NCBI GenBank assembly: GCA_964626055.1
Contig: CAZVDF010000010.1
Span: forward strand, 11,795-75,794
DNA from: JAFGSG01 sp964626055
GTDB taxonomy: Bacteria > Spirochaetota > UBA4802 > JAFGDQ01
Length of the DNA: 64,000 bases
Direction of reading: 5' to 3'
The notes beneath the pieces were generated by a model. That model had not been told where the DNA came from, did not search any database, and worked only from the letters and a program-made list of their open reading frames with translations. Within the stretch, counting starts at the first letter, position 1; each line of letters opens with the position of its first letter. This document shows positions 24,796 through 36,300 of the stretch, piece after piece. A program made the translations under genes and the position numbers.

Positions 24796-25914
24796 ATGGT
24801 TAAACTATTATTGACAGCCGATATCCACCTGGGTTCCAGTATCGGAAAATTGACTGTACCGGAGGAATGCCGCTTAAAGACATTTAAAAAGCTGTCTTTT
24901 CTGGCAAAATCCCACGATTTATTCATTATTGCCGGCGACATGTTCCATAGCAACGGTTTAAATGAAAGGATTGCCGATTATGTGGCCGGGGAGTTCAAAA
25001 CCCTGAGGGAAAGCGGAGTGGAAATAATTTATACTCTGGGGGAGCACGAACTTGACGGCAATGACACGTCTCTGCTGTCCGGGCTTAACGCTTCAAAAAT
25101 ATTTTCAGATACCGATGGGATCTCGCCTTTCAGGTTCGAAAAAGAAAACCAGGAAATATTCATCTACGGCCTTCCTGCCTTCAGCAGGCATGACCTGTCC
25201 GAAATTAATAAAATCTCAGGATACGGATTTCACATAGGCGTATTTCATGCTGATTTTTACTTCAATGAAGAGAACAGAACAAACAAAATACGCATGATCG
25301 AGAAAGAGGATATAATGTCTTTAAATCTGGATTTTTATGCTTTAGGGCATAACCATCAGTTCAAATTGTTCAAATCCGGGGGCAAATACATCGGCGCGTA
25401 CCCCGGCAGCCCGGAAGCGGTTAAATTCGATGAAGACGGCGACAGATATGCTCTTTCAATTACCGTTAAAGACAACGATATATTTCAGATCAAAAGGCAC
25501 ACCGTCAATTCACTAAAGCTTGAAAGCATTGTTTTCGACTGCGGGACATCGAAGGATCTGAATTCAATACTTGAGATGTTGAATGGAAAAAAATCCGACG
25601 ATAAAATTCTGAAAGTTCGGTTAACCGGTAGAAGGAATTTCCGGCTCGACCATGGAGATATTGAAAAAATAAACAGCGAAAACAAAAATATATATATAGA
25701 GAACGAATCATCCCCGACAATCAACTTATTCATCGATGAATTCGCAAATGAAGATTCGCTGAGAGGAGAATTCTTTAAACTGCTGGATCAAAAAATAAAA
25801 AATGACCAGTTCCCTCCCGGCATAAATGCGGATATTTTGTCCGATATATTCGATAAGGTAATTAATTCCGGATCTTATACTTTGGAGGATCTATGCAGTT
25901 ATTGGAGTGCATAG
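24796..25914 (+). CDS. SbcD/Mre11-like metallophosphoesterase
   Basis: A 372-residue protein of the Mre11/SbcD/YhaO nuclease family. Metal-binding motifs visible are ADIHLG (D and H), GDMFH, FHADF and GHNHQ. The third motif, normally GNHD or GNHE, reads G82-E-H-E: the conserved Asn that helps bind metal and phosphate is glutamate. The C-terminal ~120 residues form the capping or partner-binding part. It overlaps the next gene (SbcC-like) by 22 bases, so the pair surely works as a complex. DNA-end processing is the family's role; the altered motif makes activity here uncertain. Confidence 0.88.
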   Translation: MVKLLLTADIHLGSSIGKLTVPEECRLKTFKKLSFLAKSHDLFIIAGDMFHSNGLNERIADYVAGEFKTLRESGVEIIYTLGEHELDGNDTSLLSGLNASKIFSDTDGISPFRFEKENQEIFIYGLPAFSRHDLSEINKISGYGFHIGVFHADFYFNEENRTNKIRMIEKEDIMSLNLDFYALGHNHQFKLFKSGGKYIGAYPGSPEAVKFDEDGDRYALSITVKDNDIFQIKRHTVNSLKLESIVFDCGTSKDLNSILEMLNGKKSDDKILKVRLTGRRNFRLDHGDIEKINSENKNIYIENESSPTINLFIDEFANEDSLRGEFFKLLDQKIKNDQFPPGINADILSDIFDKVINSGSYTLEDLCSYWSA

Positions 25915-28085
25915 TTTCAAAACCCGGACTTTTTAACAATATTAAGCTGAAATTCGACAGCGGCCTGAACGTTATCTACGGCAGGAACGAGTCCGGCAAA
26001 ACCATGATGGCAAAGGCCATAATAGATACGCTGTGGGGTGAGTTTTCCGGGTATTTATCGCTTAACGGAAATACATGGGATAATCTTTATTCCGAAGTAT
26101 TATTTAAAAATTCCACTGGAAGATACAGGTTCATCAGGAATAAAAAAGAATTATTCTCGGTAAATTTTGTCAGCGCCGGCGAAGCCGCTTTTACCCGGGA
26201 AAATGAGATTTTTAAAAGAGATCGGGAAGGGAGCCGGGACGGCGACGGCGCATGGTATTTAAAAATATATGAATCGACGAACGACAGGGAAACCACCAGG
26301 CTTTTTAATAAAATTGACATTCGCACATTTATGGATATCTCATATCTGCCGGAACCGATTAATATTTCTCAAAACGGCAAGCCGGACGGCAATATTATAT
26401 CAAAATTTTTAGTCGATGACGGCAGCAACTTCTATGCGCTATATGAGAATATCTCCGATGCGATCGGGAATGAATGCTCAGCAGGCAGCTTAAGCAACTC
26501 AATATTCAATGAGATATTGAAAAAAGAAAGCGAAATAAAAAAAATCAATCAAAAGCTGCAGATATTCGATATACAGAATAGTAAATCCGAACGCATAAAC
26601 AAGGAAAAAGCCAGAATCCAGCAGGAACTGAAAGACCTTAATGACGAACTGGCAAAAGTCCGGTTTGATAAATCAAAGCTCATAAATGTTCGGGAAAGCC
26701 TGAACAAACTGTCCGAGATCGACGCTGTCATAGAAGGGAAAAACAGTCAAAAACGGATCGAACGGGAAAAAACCGAATCCATAAACAACCTGGAAGATCT
26801 CATCAAAAACCGCTTTCCTCAATTCTATAATTTCGAAGAAAAAAATATTAAGAATCTAAAAAATATACAGGAAACGTACAGGGAAGTAAGAGATGTACAT
26901 GAGCAAATTGAAAATTTTTATTTATTAAGAACCGAGAAAAAAAATAAATTTAAAAATATAATTTTAATTATTAATATCTCATCGATATGCGCGCTGGCAG
27001 CGCTTCTTGGTATTTCGAATAATGCTTTCCCTTCGCGGTTTTTGAATGAATATAAAATATATTATATAATCGGGCTTCTGATATTATGCATTTCCAGTTC
27101 CGTTATGTTTTTACTCTTTTATCTTTTAACTTCAAGATCCGTCGATTTAAAAAGGATCATGAAAAAAAAGTCGGAAGTAGAAAAAAAACTGGAGGAAATC
27201 CTGCAGAAAAACAATATAACGCTTAACGAATATAAGCTTGAAGCCATTTATGAGTACCTTGTAAAATACTTCGAGGAATACGGAGAATATTCAATAAGCC
27301 AGACCGAACTGACCAACATCAAGGAATCCCTGAAACCGGATGAATATGCGAAAGCAATTGACGATGAGATCAGCAAACTGGAAAACACACAGAATATCAT
27401 AAGACAGGAAATCGATAACGACTTAAAATCGTTGAACGAAAAAATGCTGATTGAAATAAATCCGGATAAAATAAAAAAATTAATACTGAGCAAAAACTCC
27501 AAAATTAAGGATATCAAGGAAAGCATAATACATTACAAAAAAATATTATCACAGGTGGAAAAAGAGTTTGTTCCGGCAGAGTCGCATTCCGCGGAATTAA
27601 AGAACTACAAAGATGAAAAAACGAATATACAGATATCGCTTGACAGGCTTAATAATTATAAAGATTCCGTTTCGTACGTCATGGATCTTCTCAAAGAAGC
27701 CATTGATGCCAGAGAATATAAACAAATAACACTACTTGCAAAAACAGCCTGCAGTAATTTTCATTTTTTAACGGATAATCAATATACCGGAGCAATAAAT
27801 GACGACGCTATTATTAAGACAATAAAAGGGGAAATGCCGCTCAACGAATTCAATCCCTCCGTAATTCATTCATTGCTTCTTTCCGTCAAGCTGGCCGTGA
27901 CCGATAAATTCAACGACCTGGAAGTTAATCTTCCCCTTATTATTGATGAGCCGTTCCAGCAAATGGACGATCAAAGGATCGGCAGATTTAAAAAATTGCT
28001 GGACGATATATCATCTAAAAGGCAGATTATTATATTTACGCGCAGCACCAAATACAAAGACTGGGGTTCTTATAAAGAATTATAA
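25893..28085 (+). CDS. SbcC/YhaN-like ABC-type ATPase with membrane hairpin
   Basis: A 730-residue protein with split ATPase halves and a central coiled coil. The Walker A loop is YGRNESGKT (about 29-37) and Walker B is LPLIIDEPFQ near residue 680. The signature motif before Walker B (EFNPSVIHSLLLSVKLA) lacks the usual SGG. Two hydrophobic helices (about 354-374 and 390-411) sit where SbcC/Rad50 carry the zinc hook, and no CxxC is present. The tip of the coil is thus probably in the membrane, as in the YhaN subgroup. GGAGG precedes the ATG inside the SbcD-like gene. It forms an operon with the TPR gene that follows. Confidence 0.87.
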   Translation: MQLLECIVSKPGLFNNIKLKFDSGLNVIYGRNESGKTMMAKAIIDTLWGEFSGYLSLNGNTWDNLYSEVLFKNSTGRYRFIRNKKELFSVNFVSAGEAAFTRENEIFKRDREGSRDGDGAWYLKIYESTNDRETTRLFNKIDIRTFMDISYLPEPINISQNGKPDGNIISKFLVDDGSNFYALYENISDAIGNECSAGSLSNSIFNEILKKESEIKKINQKLQIFDIQNSKSERINKEKARIQQELKDLNDELAKVRFDKSKLINVRESLNKLSEIDAVIEGKNSQKRIEREKTESINNLEDLIKNRFPQFYNFEEKNIKNLKNIQETYREVRDVHEQIENFYLLRTEKKNKFKNIILIINISSICALAALLGISNNAFPSRFLNEYKIYYIIGLLILCISSSVMFLLFYLLTSRSVDLKRIMKKKSEVEKKLEEILQKNNITLNEYKLEAIYEYLVKYFEEYGEYSISQTELTNIKESLKPDEYAKAIDDEISKLENTQNIIRQEIDNDLKSLNEKMLIEINPDKIKKLILSKNSKIKDIKESIIHYKKILSQVEKEFVPAESHSAELKNYKDEKTNIQISLDRLNNYKDSVSYVMDLLKEAIDAREYKQITLLAKTACSNFHFLTDNQYTGAINDDAIIKTIKGEMPLNEFNPSVIHSLLLSVKLAVTDKFNDLEVNLPLIIDEPFQQMDDQRIGRFKKLLDDISSKRQIIIFTRSTKYKDWGSYKEL

Positions 28086-28093
28086 ATATAATT

Positions 28094-29080
28094 ATGGATA
28101 ATAACGGTCAGCTTTCATTCTCGGACGATCCCCTTTCAAGCGGTATAAACGAAGTTTACCAGTTCATTGAAGATGGCGATTTCAAACAGGCGATTCTGAA
28201 ACTGGACGGACTGATGAATATGGATCCGGATTTCCGCGGGGTCACGGAAGCATACAGAGCCGCGAAGTTCTGGGCAAACCGGTCCGGTGAAATCGACAGC
28301 CTGCCCGAGGGAAAACAAACAGCGGATTTCTTAATGCGCGAGTGGGAAGATTTTAAGGTATACGCTGCCAATAACGATATGTCGGATTCCGCCGCGTTCA
28401 TCTCCGCCATGAAATATGTTTTTTTTAACGCGTCAGAGAATTATAAAACCGCTTTTAAAGAGCAGGAAAGCACGGCGGATAATTTCGATCTATTGCTGAA
28501 TTTAGGAATGTGCTTTATTATTCTGAAAGAATATAAAGCATCGATTGAAACTCTCGAGTACGCAAGGAGTTCGAACAGAAACAGCGCCAGGCTGAATTCC
28601 CTGCTTGGGGAAGCCTATTTTAATTCAAATGAAATGTCGAGAAGCCTGCTGTTCTTCAAGGAAGCTTTCTTTATAAATCCTTCGGAAATAGACCTGTCCC
28701 CTTTAAAAGCAAAACCCATACTGGACCTGGTCGCAATCACAAAAGAAAAAAAGCCCGGGTCAAGCGATATCAGAGAATGGATGCCCGTATTCGGATTTAC
28801 AAACGATATATTTTACTCGAGAAGAAATATCAACAGCGAGCAGATCGAGTCCATTAAACGGGAAATATACACACTTGAAAAGAACCTGCATGCTTTAAGC
28901 AAAGAAAAATCCGCCGAATCGAACATTATTCCCAGATTGATAAACAAGTATATCTGGATGCTCGATTATTTCCGGTTCCAGAACTATGATTACGAAAGCA
29001 TTATGGAGATCAAGAACAGGCTGATCCAGCTTGACGGGGAAACCTTCGAAGGATATTTTAAAGAACACGAACTTAAATAA
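28094..29080 (+). CDS. TPR-repeat protein linked to the SbcCD-like pair
   Basis: A 328-residue soluble protein with no signal peptide. Residues ~20-60 and 140-220 look like tetratricopeptide repeats (for example LLLNLGMCFIILKEYKASIETLEYA). The C-terminal part has a short coiled coil (REIYTLEKNLHALSKEK). It begins eight bases after the SbcC-like stop, so co-transcription is very likely. Function is not recognised; TPRs suggest it binds another protein, perhaps the complex next door. Confidence 0.75.
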   Translation: MDNNGQLSFSDDPLSSGINEVYQFIEDGDFKQAILKLDGLMNMDPDFRGVTEAYRAAKFWANRSGEIDSLPEGKQTADFLMREWEDFKVYAANNDMSDSAAFISAMKYVFFNASENYKTAFKEQESTADNFDLLLNLGMCFIILKEYKASIETLEYARSSNRNSARLNSLLGEAYFNSNEMSRSLLFFKEAFFINPSEIDLSPLKAKPILDLVAITKEKKPGSSDIREWMPVFGFTNDIFYSRRNINSEQIESIKREIYTLEKNLHALSKEKSAESNIIPRLINKYIWMLDYFRFQNYDYESIMEIKNRLIQLDGETFEGYFKEHELK

Positions 29081-29091
29081 AGAAAATATTA

Positions 29092-32000
29092 TTATTTTTC
29101 GTCCAGGATCTCGCCTATTTTCTGAAGCAAATCGCCGGGCGTAATGGGCTTGGGCAAAAAATTAAATTCCTTATCCTGTATGCCTTTATCCAGAATAACA
29201 TCCCTGGTATAACCGCTTGTAAATATGGTTTTGATGCCCGGTCTGAATTTAAGCACCTCATCGTATACTTCCCTGCCGTTCTTTTTCGGCATTATAGTAT
29301 CCACTATCATAAGATCGATATTTTTTATTTTCTTCGATTTTTCAACGGCATCCTCGCCGTCGACGGCTTCAATAATAGTATACCCGTAAGCGGTAAGTAT
29401 CGTTTTCATCAGCTTTCTTACGCTTTCGTTATCCTCCGCAATCAGTATCGTCTCGCCCCCTTTCCTGAATTGCCGCAACGCGGGTTTCACAGATTCTTCC
29501 GAAGTAATACTTAAAGGAAAATAAAGATGGAAAGTCGTTCCTGCATTTTTTTCGCTATGCACGCCGATATGCCCGCTGTGCTGTTTAATAATCCCGTACA
29601 CTGTTGAAAGCCCCAGCCCGGTGCCCCTGCCGACCTCCTTGGTAGTAAAGAACGGATCGAAAATATGTTCGCGGATTTTTGCGTCCATCCCGATCCCCGT
29701 ATCCGAAAAGGAAAGCAAAGCGTATTTTCCACGCTTCTCAAAACCGGTGGAATTTTTTTCCATATTCAATACGCGGGTTTCTATGGTTATAGTCCCGCCC
29801 TTCGGCATCGCATCCCTCGAATTGGTCGCAAGATTGAACAATATCTGGTCTATCTGCGAAGGATCGCCCAGTATCGTAGTATCATCCCCGGTCAGTTTCT
29901 TCTTAAGAACAATGTCTTCAGTTAAAAGGGTTGCCAGCAGTTTCTCGGTGCTATTTATGACTTCGTTCAGTTTAATGTTTTTTAAATTGATAGGGCGCTT
30001 CCTGCTGAACGATAAAAGCCCCTGAGTCAGGCTTGTCGCTTTTTCGGCGGATTCGACTATAAGATCAACATACTTTCTCATCGGATTGTCCGTCATTAAT
30101 CCGCTCTGCAGAAGGGAGCCGTACCCGAGCATAACGCTGAGCATATTATTGAAATCGTGCGCAATGCCTCCGACGAAAGTTCCGATGGCTTCCATCTTCT
30201 GAGCCTGGCGAAGATCGATCTGAAGTTTTTCCTTTTCCAGCTTGGCCTGAATATGTTTGGTTATATCGAAGGAAGAACCTTCGTAATAAAGAACCTTCCT
30301 GCCGGGATCGCGAACAGCGCGGGCATTTGTCGAAATCCATATTTTTACGCCGTCTTTTCTGTAGACTTGATGTTCAAACGCGATCAGGGATTCGTTTTTT
30401 TCAAGAGTTCTGATAAACTTGACCTGATCCTCCGGGTTGACGAATAATTGTCTTTTTATGTCCGTTATGCTCTTAATCAGTTCATCTGCCGATTCATACC
30501 CCAGCATTGAAACAAAAGACGGATTTACATTAATAAACTTTCCTTTGTAAGTGCACTGGAAAATCCCTTCAACAGATCTGTTGAAAATATCGCGATATTT
30601 CTCTTCGCTCACGCGAAGGGCTTCCTCCATTCGCATATGTTCCGTAATATCGCTTATCAAACCGTCGTAGGCAATCAGGCTGCCGCCTTCATAGCGTCTC
30701 ACGGATGTATTTCTCACCCACCGTACTGTTCCGCTTTTATGAATTATACGGTGCTCAATTGGCTTAACTTCTTCATTCCCGAGCACTTTTACCGACTGCT
30801 CAACAACCTTCTGCCTGTCGTTATCGTGTATCATTCTATACCACAGCATGGGATCGAGCTCAAATTCACGCGAAGAATAGCCTGTTACCATGATACATCC
30901 CGGCCCGTGTTTCGTTGAGACGGGAATTCCATTTTCGATTCTGACCGTATATATGTAATCCGTAACGGATTCTATAAGTTTTTTAAAGCGCTCCTCGCTT
31001 GCCCGCAGTTCTTCCTCTGTCCGCTTGCGTTCGGTTATATCCTGGGTAGTAAATACGACACCTGCCGATTTATCGTCAAGGTCTACCGCCGCGGCTGTGA
31101 CATGGACATCCAGGATCCGGCCGTCTTTATGAATCCATTTGGTGTCTGTCTCGCCCACTTCCCCGTCCCATACTTTACCGTAAACTGCCTCTCCGACGCG
31201 CTTGAATTCTTCTTCGCTTAAATAAACATTTTTCGCGTTAAATTCAAGCTCTTCTATGGTATGGCCGGTTATATGTTTCATCCCGTCGTTTGTCCACGAG
31301 ATTTTTCTGTCATTTGTTATCAGGGCTATGCCTACCGGCGCTGCGGCAAAAATTGACCCCATGGTCGCTTCGTTTCTTTTAAGGATTTCTTCCATCTGTT
31401 TTCGTTCCGTAATATCCTGCACGGTAAAAACCACACCTGCCGATTTATCCTTATAATCTACTGCCCCAATACTGACATGGACGTCCAGTATCCTGCCGCC
31501 TTTATGAACCCATTTAGCGTCTGTCTCGCCGATTTTCCCTTCCCAAACATTTTTGTATACCAAATCCCCGACGCGTGAGAACTCCTCTTCTGTTTTATAT
31601 AGTTCCCTTACGGCTTTGCCGCTCATTTCTTCCATTGAATAACCCGTTATAGCGGCTATCCTGTCATTTCCCCACAGAATCTTCCTGTCATCCGTAAGAA
31701 ATGCAATGCCGATCGGCAATGCGGCAAAAATGGATCTCATGGTCTCTTCGTTTCTTTTTACAGTTTCTTCCGCAGCCTTGCGCCGGGTTATATCCTGGGC
31801 GATAAAGACCACCCCGGCAGATCTGTCATTCGGGTCCAGGGCGGCGACGCTGATATGGACGTCAAGAATGCGGCCGTCTTTATGCTTCCATCTGGCGTCT
31901 GTCTCCCCGACTTCTCCATTCCAGACTTTACTGTATATAACTTCTCCGACGCGCTTATATTCTTCTTCGCTTAAATAAACTTTTTTCGGATCGTATCCGA

Positions 32001-32961
32001 TCTCCGCCACTGTATGGCCGGTTATTAAAGGTTTTGTTTCATTGGCCCAGAGAAAATTCCTCTCCGGGCTCATCAGAGTGATATTAATAGGTGAAGCCGT
32101 GATAATAGATCTTAACGTGGCCTCGCTTCTCTTCAGCGCTTCTTCAGCCTGCCTGCGCTGCGATATATCAATTGCGGCCCCTATTATCCTGACAGGCTTG
32201 TCCGAACCGTCGCGGACCGTGAAGGAGCGATCTAAAACAAATGCATAGCTTCCGTCTGAACGCTGAAATCGATATTCGCACGATGAACTGAGCTCTCTTG
32301 CTTCAAGCATGACTTCAAGACTATTTTTAAACCGATCTCTGTCTTCCGGATGAATTTTTTCTATCCACCACTCGATTGTGGCCTCTCCAGCCGAATATCC
32401 GAATACGGACTGACAGGCTTCATTCAGCCACATGGTCTTCGAAGCCAGGTCCCAGTCATGAATTGCTTCGTTAATCGCTCTGGAATAAAGATTGAGACGC
32501 TCTTCTTTTTCCATGGACGTTTTTTCGGCTTCTTTGAATTCTGTAATATCCGCGAAAGCCCCGACAATCCTGAGCGGACTGCCTGCTGCATTATATGTTA
32601 CTATCTTCCCCCTGTTCAATATCCAGCGCCATACCCCGTTTTTTGCTTTAAGACGAATTGTGATCTTATGGCTTTCAATACGGTTCTCTTTGTAAAGGCT
32701 GATTATATCCCGCATCGGGGCTTTGTCTTCCGGGTGTACGTAATCAAACAATGTTTCGAATGTTGGCGTTAATTTATAGGGTTTGTAACCCAGCATTTTA
32801 TAAAAAAGAGGGCTTATATAGAGTTCTCCGGTCTCTATATTTAAATCAAAGATGCCGTTACCGGTAGCATCCAGCGCAAGCGCAAGTCTTTCTTCAGTTT
32901 TACTTAAAGTATGTTCTGTATCTTTTTGTATTGAGACATACTTTTTTTTGCCGTTTTTCAT
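29092..32961 (-). CDS. Cytosolic multi-PAS hybrid histidine kinase (1289 aa)
   Basis: About seven PAS/PAC domains occupy residues ~15-895. They are followed by a HisKA dimerisation domain with the phospho-acceptor in GGIAHDFNN, an HATPase_c domain (DTGIGMD, GTGLGLSTVYGI), and a C-terminal receiver with its acceptor Asp in MIVDTIMP and the conserved Lys in LPKP. There are no membrane helices, so it senses inside the cell. PAS domains 3-5 are close tandem copies of one another, each with a VGETD.KW.HK(D/G)GRILDVH core. The receiver is terminal and no output regulator is adjacent. It is a paralogue of the kinase at 33390, which is read in the same direction. The start is not marked by a strong ribosome site. 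Confidence 0.94.
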   Translation of the reverse strand: MKNGKKKYVSIQKDTEHTLSKTEERLALALDATGNGIFDLNIETGELYISPLFYKMLGYKPYKLTPTFETLFDYVHPEDKAPMRDIISLYKENRIESHKITIRLKAKNGVWRWILNRGKIVTYNAAGSPLRIVGAFADITEFKEAEKTSMEKEERLNLYSRAINEAIHDWDLASKTMWLNEACQSVFGYSAGEATIEWWIEKIHPEDRDRFKNSLEVMLEARELSSSCEYRFQRSDGSYAFVLDRSFTVRDGSDKPVRIIGAAIDISQRRQAEEALKRSEATLRSIITASPINITLMSPERNFLWANETKPLITGHTVAEIGYDPKKVYLSEEEYKRVGEVIYSKVWNGEVGETDARWKHKDGRILDVHISVAALDPNDRSAGVVFIAQDITRRKAAEETVKRNEETMRSIFAALPIGIAFLTDDRKILWGNDRIAAITGYSMEEMSGKAVRELYKTEEEFSRVGDLVYKNVWEGKIGETDAKWVHKGGRILDVHVSIGAVDYKDKSAGVVFTVQDITERKQMEEILKRNEATMGSIFAAAPVGIALITNDRKISWTNDGMKHITGHTIEELEFNAKNVYLSEEEFKRVGEAVYGKVWDGEVGETDTKWIHKDGRILDVHVTAAAVDLDDKSAGVVFTTQDITERKRTEEELRASEERFKKLIESVTDYIYTVRIENGIPVSTKHGPGCIMVTGYSSREFELDPMLWYRMIHDNDRQKVVEQSVKVLGNEEVKPIEHRIIHKSGTVRWVRNTSVRRYEGGSLIAYDGLISDITEHMRMEEALRVSEEKYRDIFNRSVEGIFQCTYKGKFINVNPSFVSMLGYESADELIKSITDIKRQLFVNPEDQVKFIRTLEKNESLIAFEHQVYRKDGVKIWISTNARAVRDPGRKVLYYEGSSFDITKHIQAKLEKEKLQIDLRQAQKMEAIGTFVGGIAHDFNNMLSVMLGYGSLLQSGLMTDNPMRKYVDLIVESAEKATSLTQGLLSFSRKRPINLKNIKLNEVINSTEKLLATLLTEDIVLKKKLTGDDTTILGDPSQIDQILFNLATNSRDAMPKGGTITIETRVLNMEKNSTGFEKRGKYALLSFSDTGIGMDAKIREHIFDPFFTTKEVGRGTGLGLSTVYGIIKQHSGHIGVHSEKNAGTTFHLYFPLSITSEESVKPALRQFRKGGETILIAEDNESVRKLMKTILTAYGYTIIEAVDGEDAVEKSKKIKNIDLMIVDTIMPKKNGREVYDEVLKFRPGIKTIFTSGYTRDVILDKGIQDKEFNFLPKPITPGDLLQKIGEILDEK

Positions 32962-33389
32962 AGGTTAAGGAGACAAAACTGAGTGCATATGTTTTATTTG
33001 AAAATTATCGCTACATTATATATAAATTTTACCTTATTATCAAGAAAAATAATTGCCGGCGATATTAAAAATATCAAAACAAGTCATTAAAATCCGGTTC
33101 CGCAGCAAACTTCAACCAACAAAATATTGAAAGTGCAGCCGTAGCCATGGACGGCGATAAGCGGCAGCTATTGAAGGCGGAAAATTCTTAAAAATATGAA
33201 TATTTTATCGTTGATGCTTACAATCCGAAACATACGAGATGAGTGATTTTTCAAATTATCTGTATAATTTAATTTTCGGACTTTATGGCATTATTGGTGA
33301 GAAATTTTATTTCAAGGCGTAATACCCCGCCGACACGGAAGGTGGCGGCCGGTATGTCACCTTCAGCCGGGGTGTTGCCCCGGGGAATT
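32962..33389. other. Intergenic region between paralogous kinases
   Basis: No gene is seen. It is mostly AT-rich. The 3' end carries a shortened, inverted copy of the family 2 repeat (33305-33395), which touches the stop codon of the next kinase gene. No clear promoter was identified. Confidence 0.55.
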
Positions 33390-33395
33390 TTATTT
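33305..33395 (-). repeat. Compound palindromic repeat, family 2, short inverted copy
   Basis: Read on the minus strand it starts AAATAAAATTCCCCGGGGC and ends ACGCCTTGAAATAAAATTT, as in the two long copies. The middle ~65 bases with the ATCGAT and TCGACGC palindromes are missing. The stop codon TAA of the kinase at 33390 is part of the first AAATAAAATT. Confidence 0.8.
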
Positions 33396-36300
33396 CCTGT
33401 CCAGCATCTCTCCTACTTTATAAAGCAGCTTTTTAGGGGTAACCGGCTTTGAAATAAAGTCGAATTCCTTTTCTTCTATGCCTTTATCGAGAATTACATC
33501 GCGTGTGTATCCGCTTGTGAACAATACTTTAACCTTGGGATTAATCTTGATTATTTCGTTGTACACTTCCCTGCCGTTCTTTTTCGGCATTACTGAATCA
33601 ATTATTACCAGGTCCGCTTTTTTATTTCTGCGGAATTTTTCAATCGCATCCTGGCCGTCCACAGCTTCAATAATCTGATAGCCGTATCTGGCGAGTATTT
33701 TCTTAATCAGCAATCTGACTCCTTCATTATCTTCGGCGACAATGATCTTCTCGTTCCCGGACCTGATCTTCGGGCTGGCTTTCTTTTTTTCTTTTCCCAT
33801 CCTTTTTGCAGAAGGGAAATATATATGGAAAGCTGTGCCTATATTAAGCTCGCTGTATACGTTTATATAGCCGTTATGCTGCTTTACAATGCCATATACC
33901 GTGGAGAGCCCGAGGCCTGTTCCTTTGCCCACTTCCTTTGTCGTAAAGAAAGGATCGAAAATGTGCTCCCTGGAATCCTTATCAATTCCAACTCCCGTAT
34001 CCGATACCGAGAGAAGGACATATTTGCCGGGTTTGCCGTAACCGACAAGATTAAAAAATTCCTTATCGAGCTCGACAACGCTTGTTTCAATTAGTAACGT
34101 CCCGCCTTTAGGCATAGCGTCTCTCGCGTTTGTCAGGAGATTGAACAATATTTGATCTATCTGCGTGGGATCTCCCAAAATACTTGTATTTTCTTTTGTC
34201 AGTTTTTCCTTTAATAAAATGTCTTCCGTAAGCAGACGCTTTAATAATTTTTTTGTCCCTTTAATGGCGTCATTCAATTCTAACTGCGTTAAATTAATGG
34301 CCTGTTTTCTGCCGAATGCAAGAAGCCCCTGGGTCAGACCGGTGGCTTTCTCCGAAGACGAAAGTATGAGATCCGCATAACTGCGCAGAGGATTATCTTT
34401 ATCCAGTTCCATCTGCAAAAGAGTGGCGTATCCGACAATAATGCTTAATATGTTGTTAAAATCGTGCGCTATTCCTCCGACGAAAGTCCCCAGGGCTTCC
34501 ATTTTCTGAGCCTGGCGAAGCTGGGCATATAGCTTCTCCTTATCCTCTTCATCCTGCTTGCGTCTGGTAATATTATCAGCTATGCCTTCAAAATAAAGCA
34601 CTTTCCCGTCTTTATCTCTGACTGCGCGGGCATTTACAGATATCCATATTTTATTGCCGTCTTTTCTGTAAAGCTCATGTTCGAATCCGAATATTGTACC
34701 GGCCTTTTTAAGCGTTTCCTCAAAGAATGCAGCCGCTTCTTCTTGGACAAACAACTGTTTCTGAATATTATTGATACTCTCGATTAATTCCTTCGGCGAA
34801 TCGTATCCCAGCATAGCCGCAAATGAAGGATTAATATCTAAAAATTTTCCTCCGGTGCTGCTCTGAAAAATCCCCTCGACAGCCCTTTCGAATATATCGC
34901 GGTATTTCTCTTCGCTTACGCGCAGGGCTTCCTCCGCCATCTTACGAGCAGTAATATCCTGCACAATGCCCTCCTCCTTTTTCACCTGTCCGGCTTCATC
35001 AAAACTGGAGCGGCCTTTAACTCTTAACCAGCGGATTTCCCCATCAGGACATTTGATGCGGTATTCGACTTCAATGATTCCGAAATCTTTCCCTGTCCAT
35101 GTATTTGCCTTCTTCACGGCTTCAACAAGTGTTTCTTTATCAATGATATTAAATATCTTCGGTATCCCGATCTCGTCCAATTCTACTACCGGGGTATCCG
35201 GCGGAAAACCGTATATGGCAAGATGTTCCTGCGAAAGGTATAGCTTACCAGTCCGCAAGTCGAATGAATAAGTTCCGAAATTGGCCGCTTCCGCCGCATT
35301 GCGCAGACGTTCCTCGTTTTCGCGCAGGGCTTCCTCCGCTTTCCTGCGTTCCGTTATATCCATCCCGAATGAGATTATGCCGGTGACTTTTCCCTGTTCC
35401 CGCACTAAATTATTCCGCCATACTATATAACGCTCCTCGCCGGTTTTAGTTAAAATGGGATTTTCAAAACGCATCGGCGGTCCGCCATCGCTCAATCGCT
35501 CAAATTCCGTCCATACTTCCTGGTACCGGTCCCTGGGAACGATTGTTTCAAACCAGTTTTTCTTTTTCAATTCCTCGCGGGTATAGCCTGTGATCTCCCG
35601 GGCGGCCTGGTTGAAAACGGTTATAAATCCCTTTAGATCAAGCCCCACCACGATCGTATTGGCGGTCTGGATCAGATTTTCCGCGTAATCTTTGGCTGAC
35701 TGCAAAGCTGTCTCCGCCTGCTTCCGTTCGGTTATATCGCTTATAATCCCGTCATAGCCGATAAATTTCCCATCCGGATCATGATGCGGCACTGGAGTAT
35801 TCCTCACCCAGCGAATCGTGCCGTTTTTATGTATTATTCGATGCTCAACGGCACGCACTTCTTTGCCCGCAAGAATACCGTTTGTCTGTTCAGCCACAGT
35901 ATCTCTGTCCGCCTCGTATATCATCCTGTACCAGAGATAAGGATCTGCGGCAAATTCATGAGGAGAATAACCAGTCAGCGCCATGCAGGCCGGGCCGTGC
36001 TGTGTGGATACCGGCCGGTTATCTTCGATCTTTACGCTGTAAATATAATCGCTAACCGAATCCAGAAGCTGTTTATAGCGTTCCTCGCTTTCCAGGATTG
36101 CTTCTTCAAACTGCTTTCGTCTGGTAATGTCGACATGCTGGATTATTGCGTTTGTTATTTTACCCTCCGCGTCCCGGATCGGGAAGATGGTCACATCAAT
36201 AATTACAAACACATGATGCTTCAGTTTAATATTTTTCAGCTCCGCGCTCTTATATTTAAGCTCGAATTTTGCCGTCTCGCCGGATTCGTATACTTTCTTT

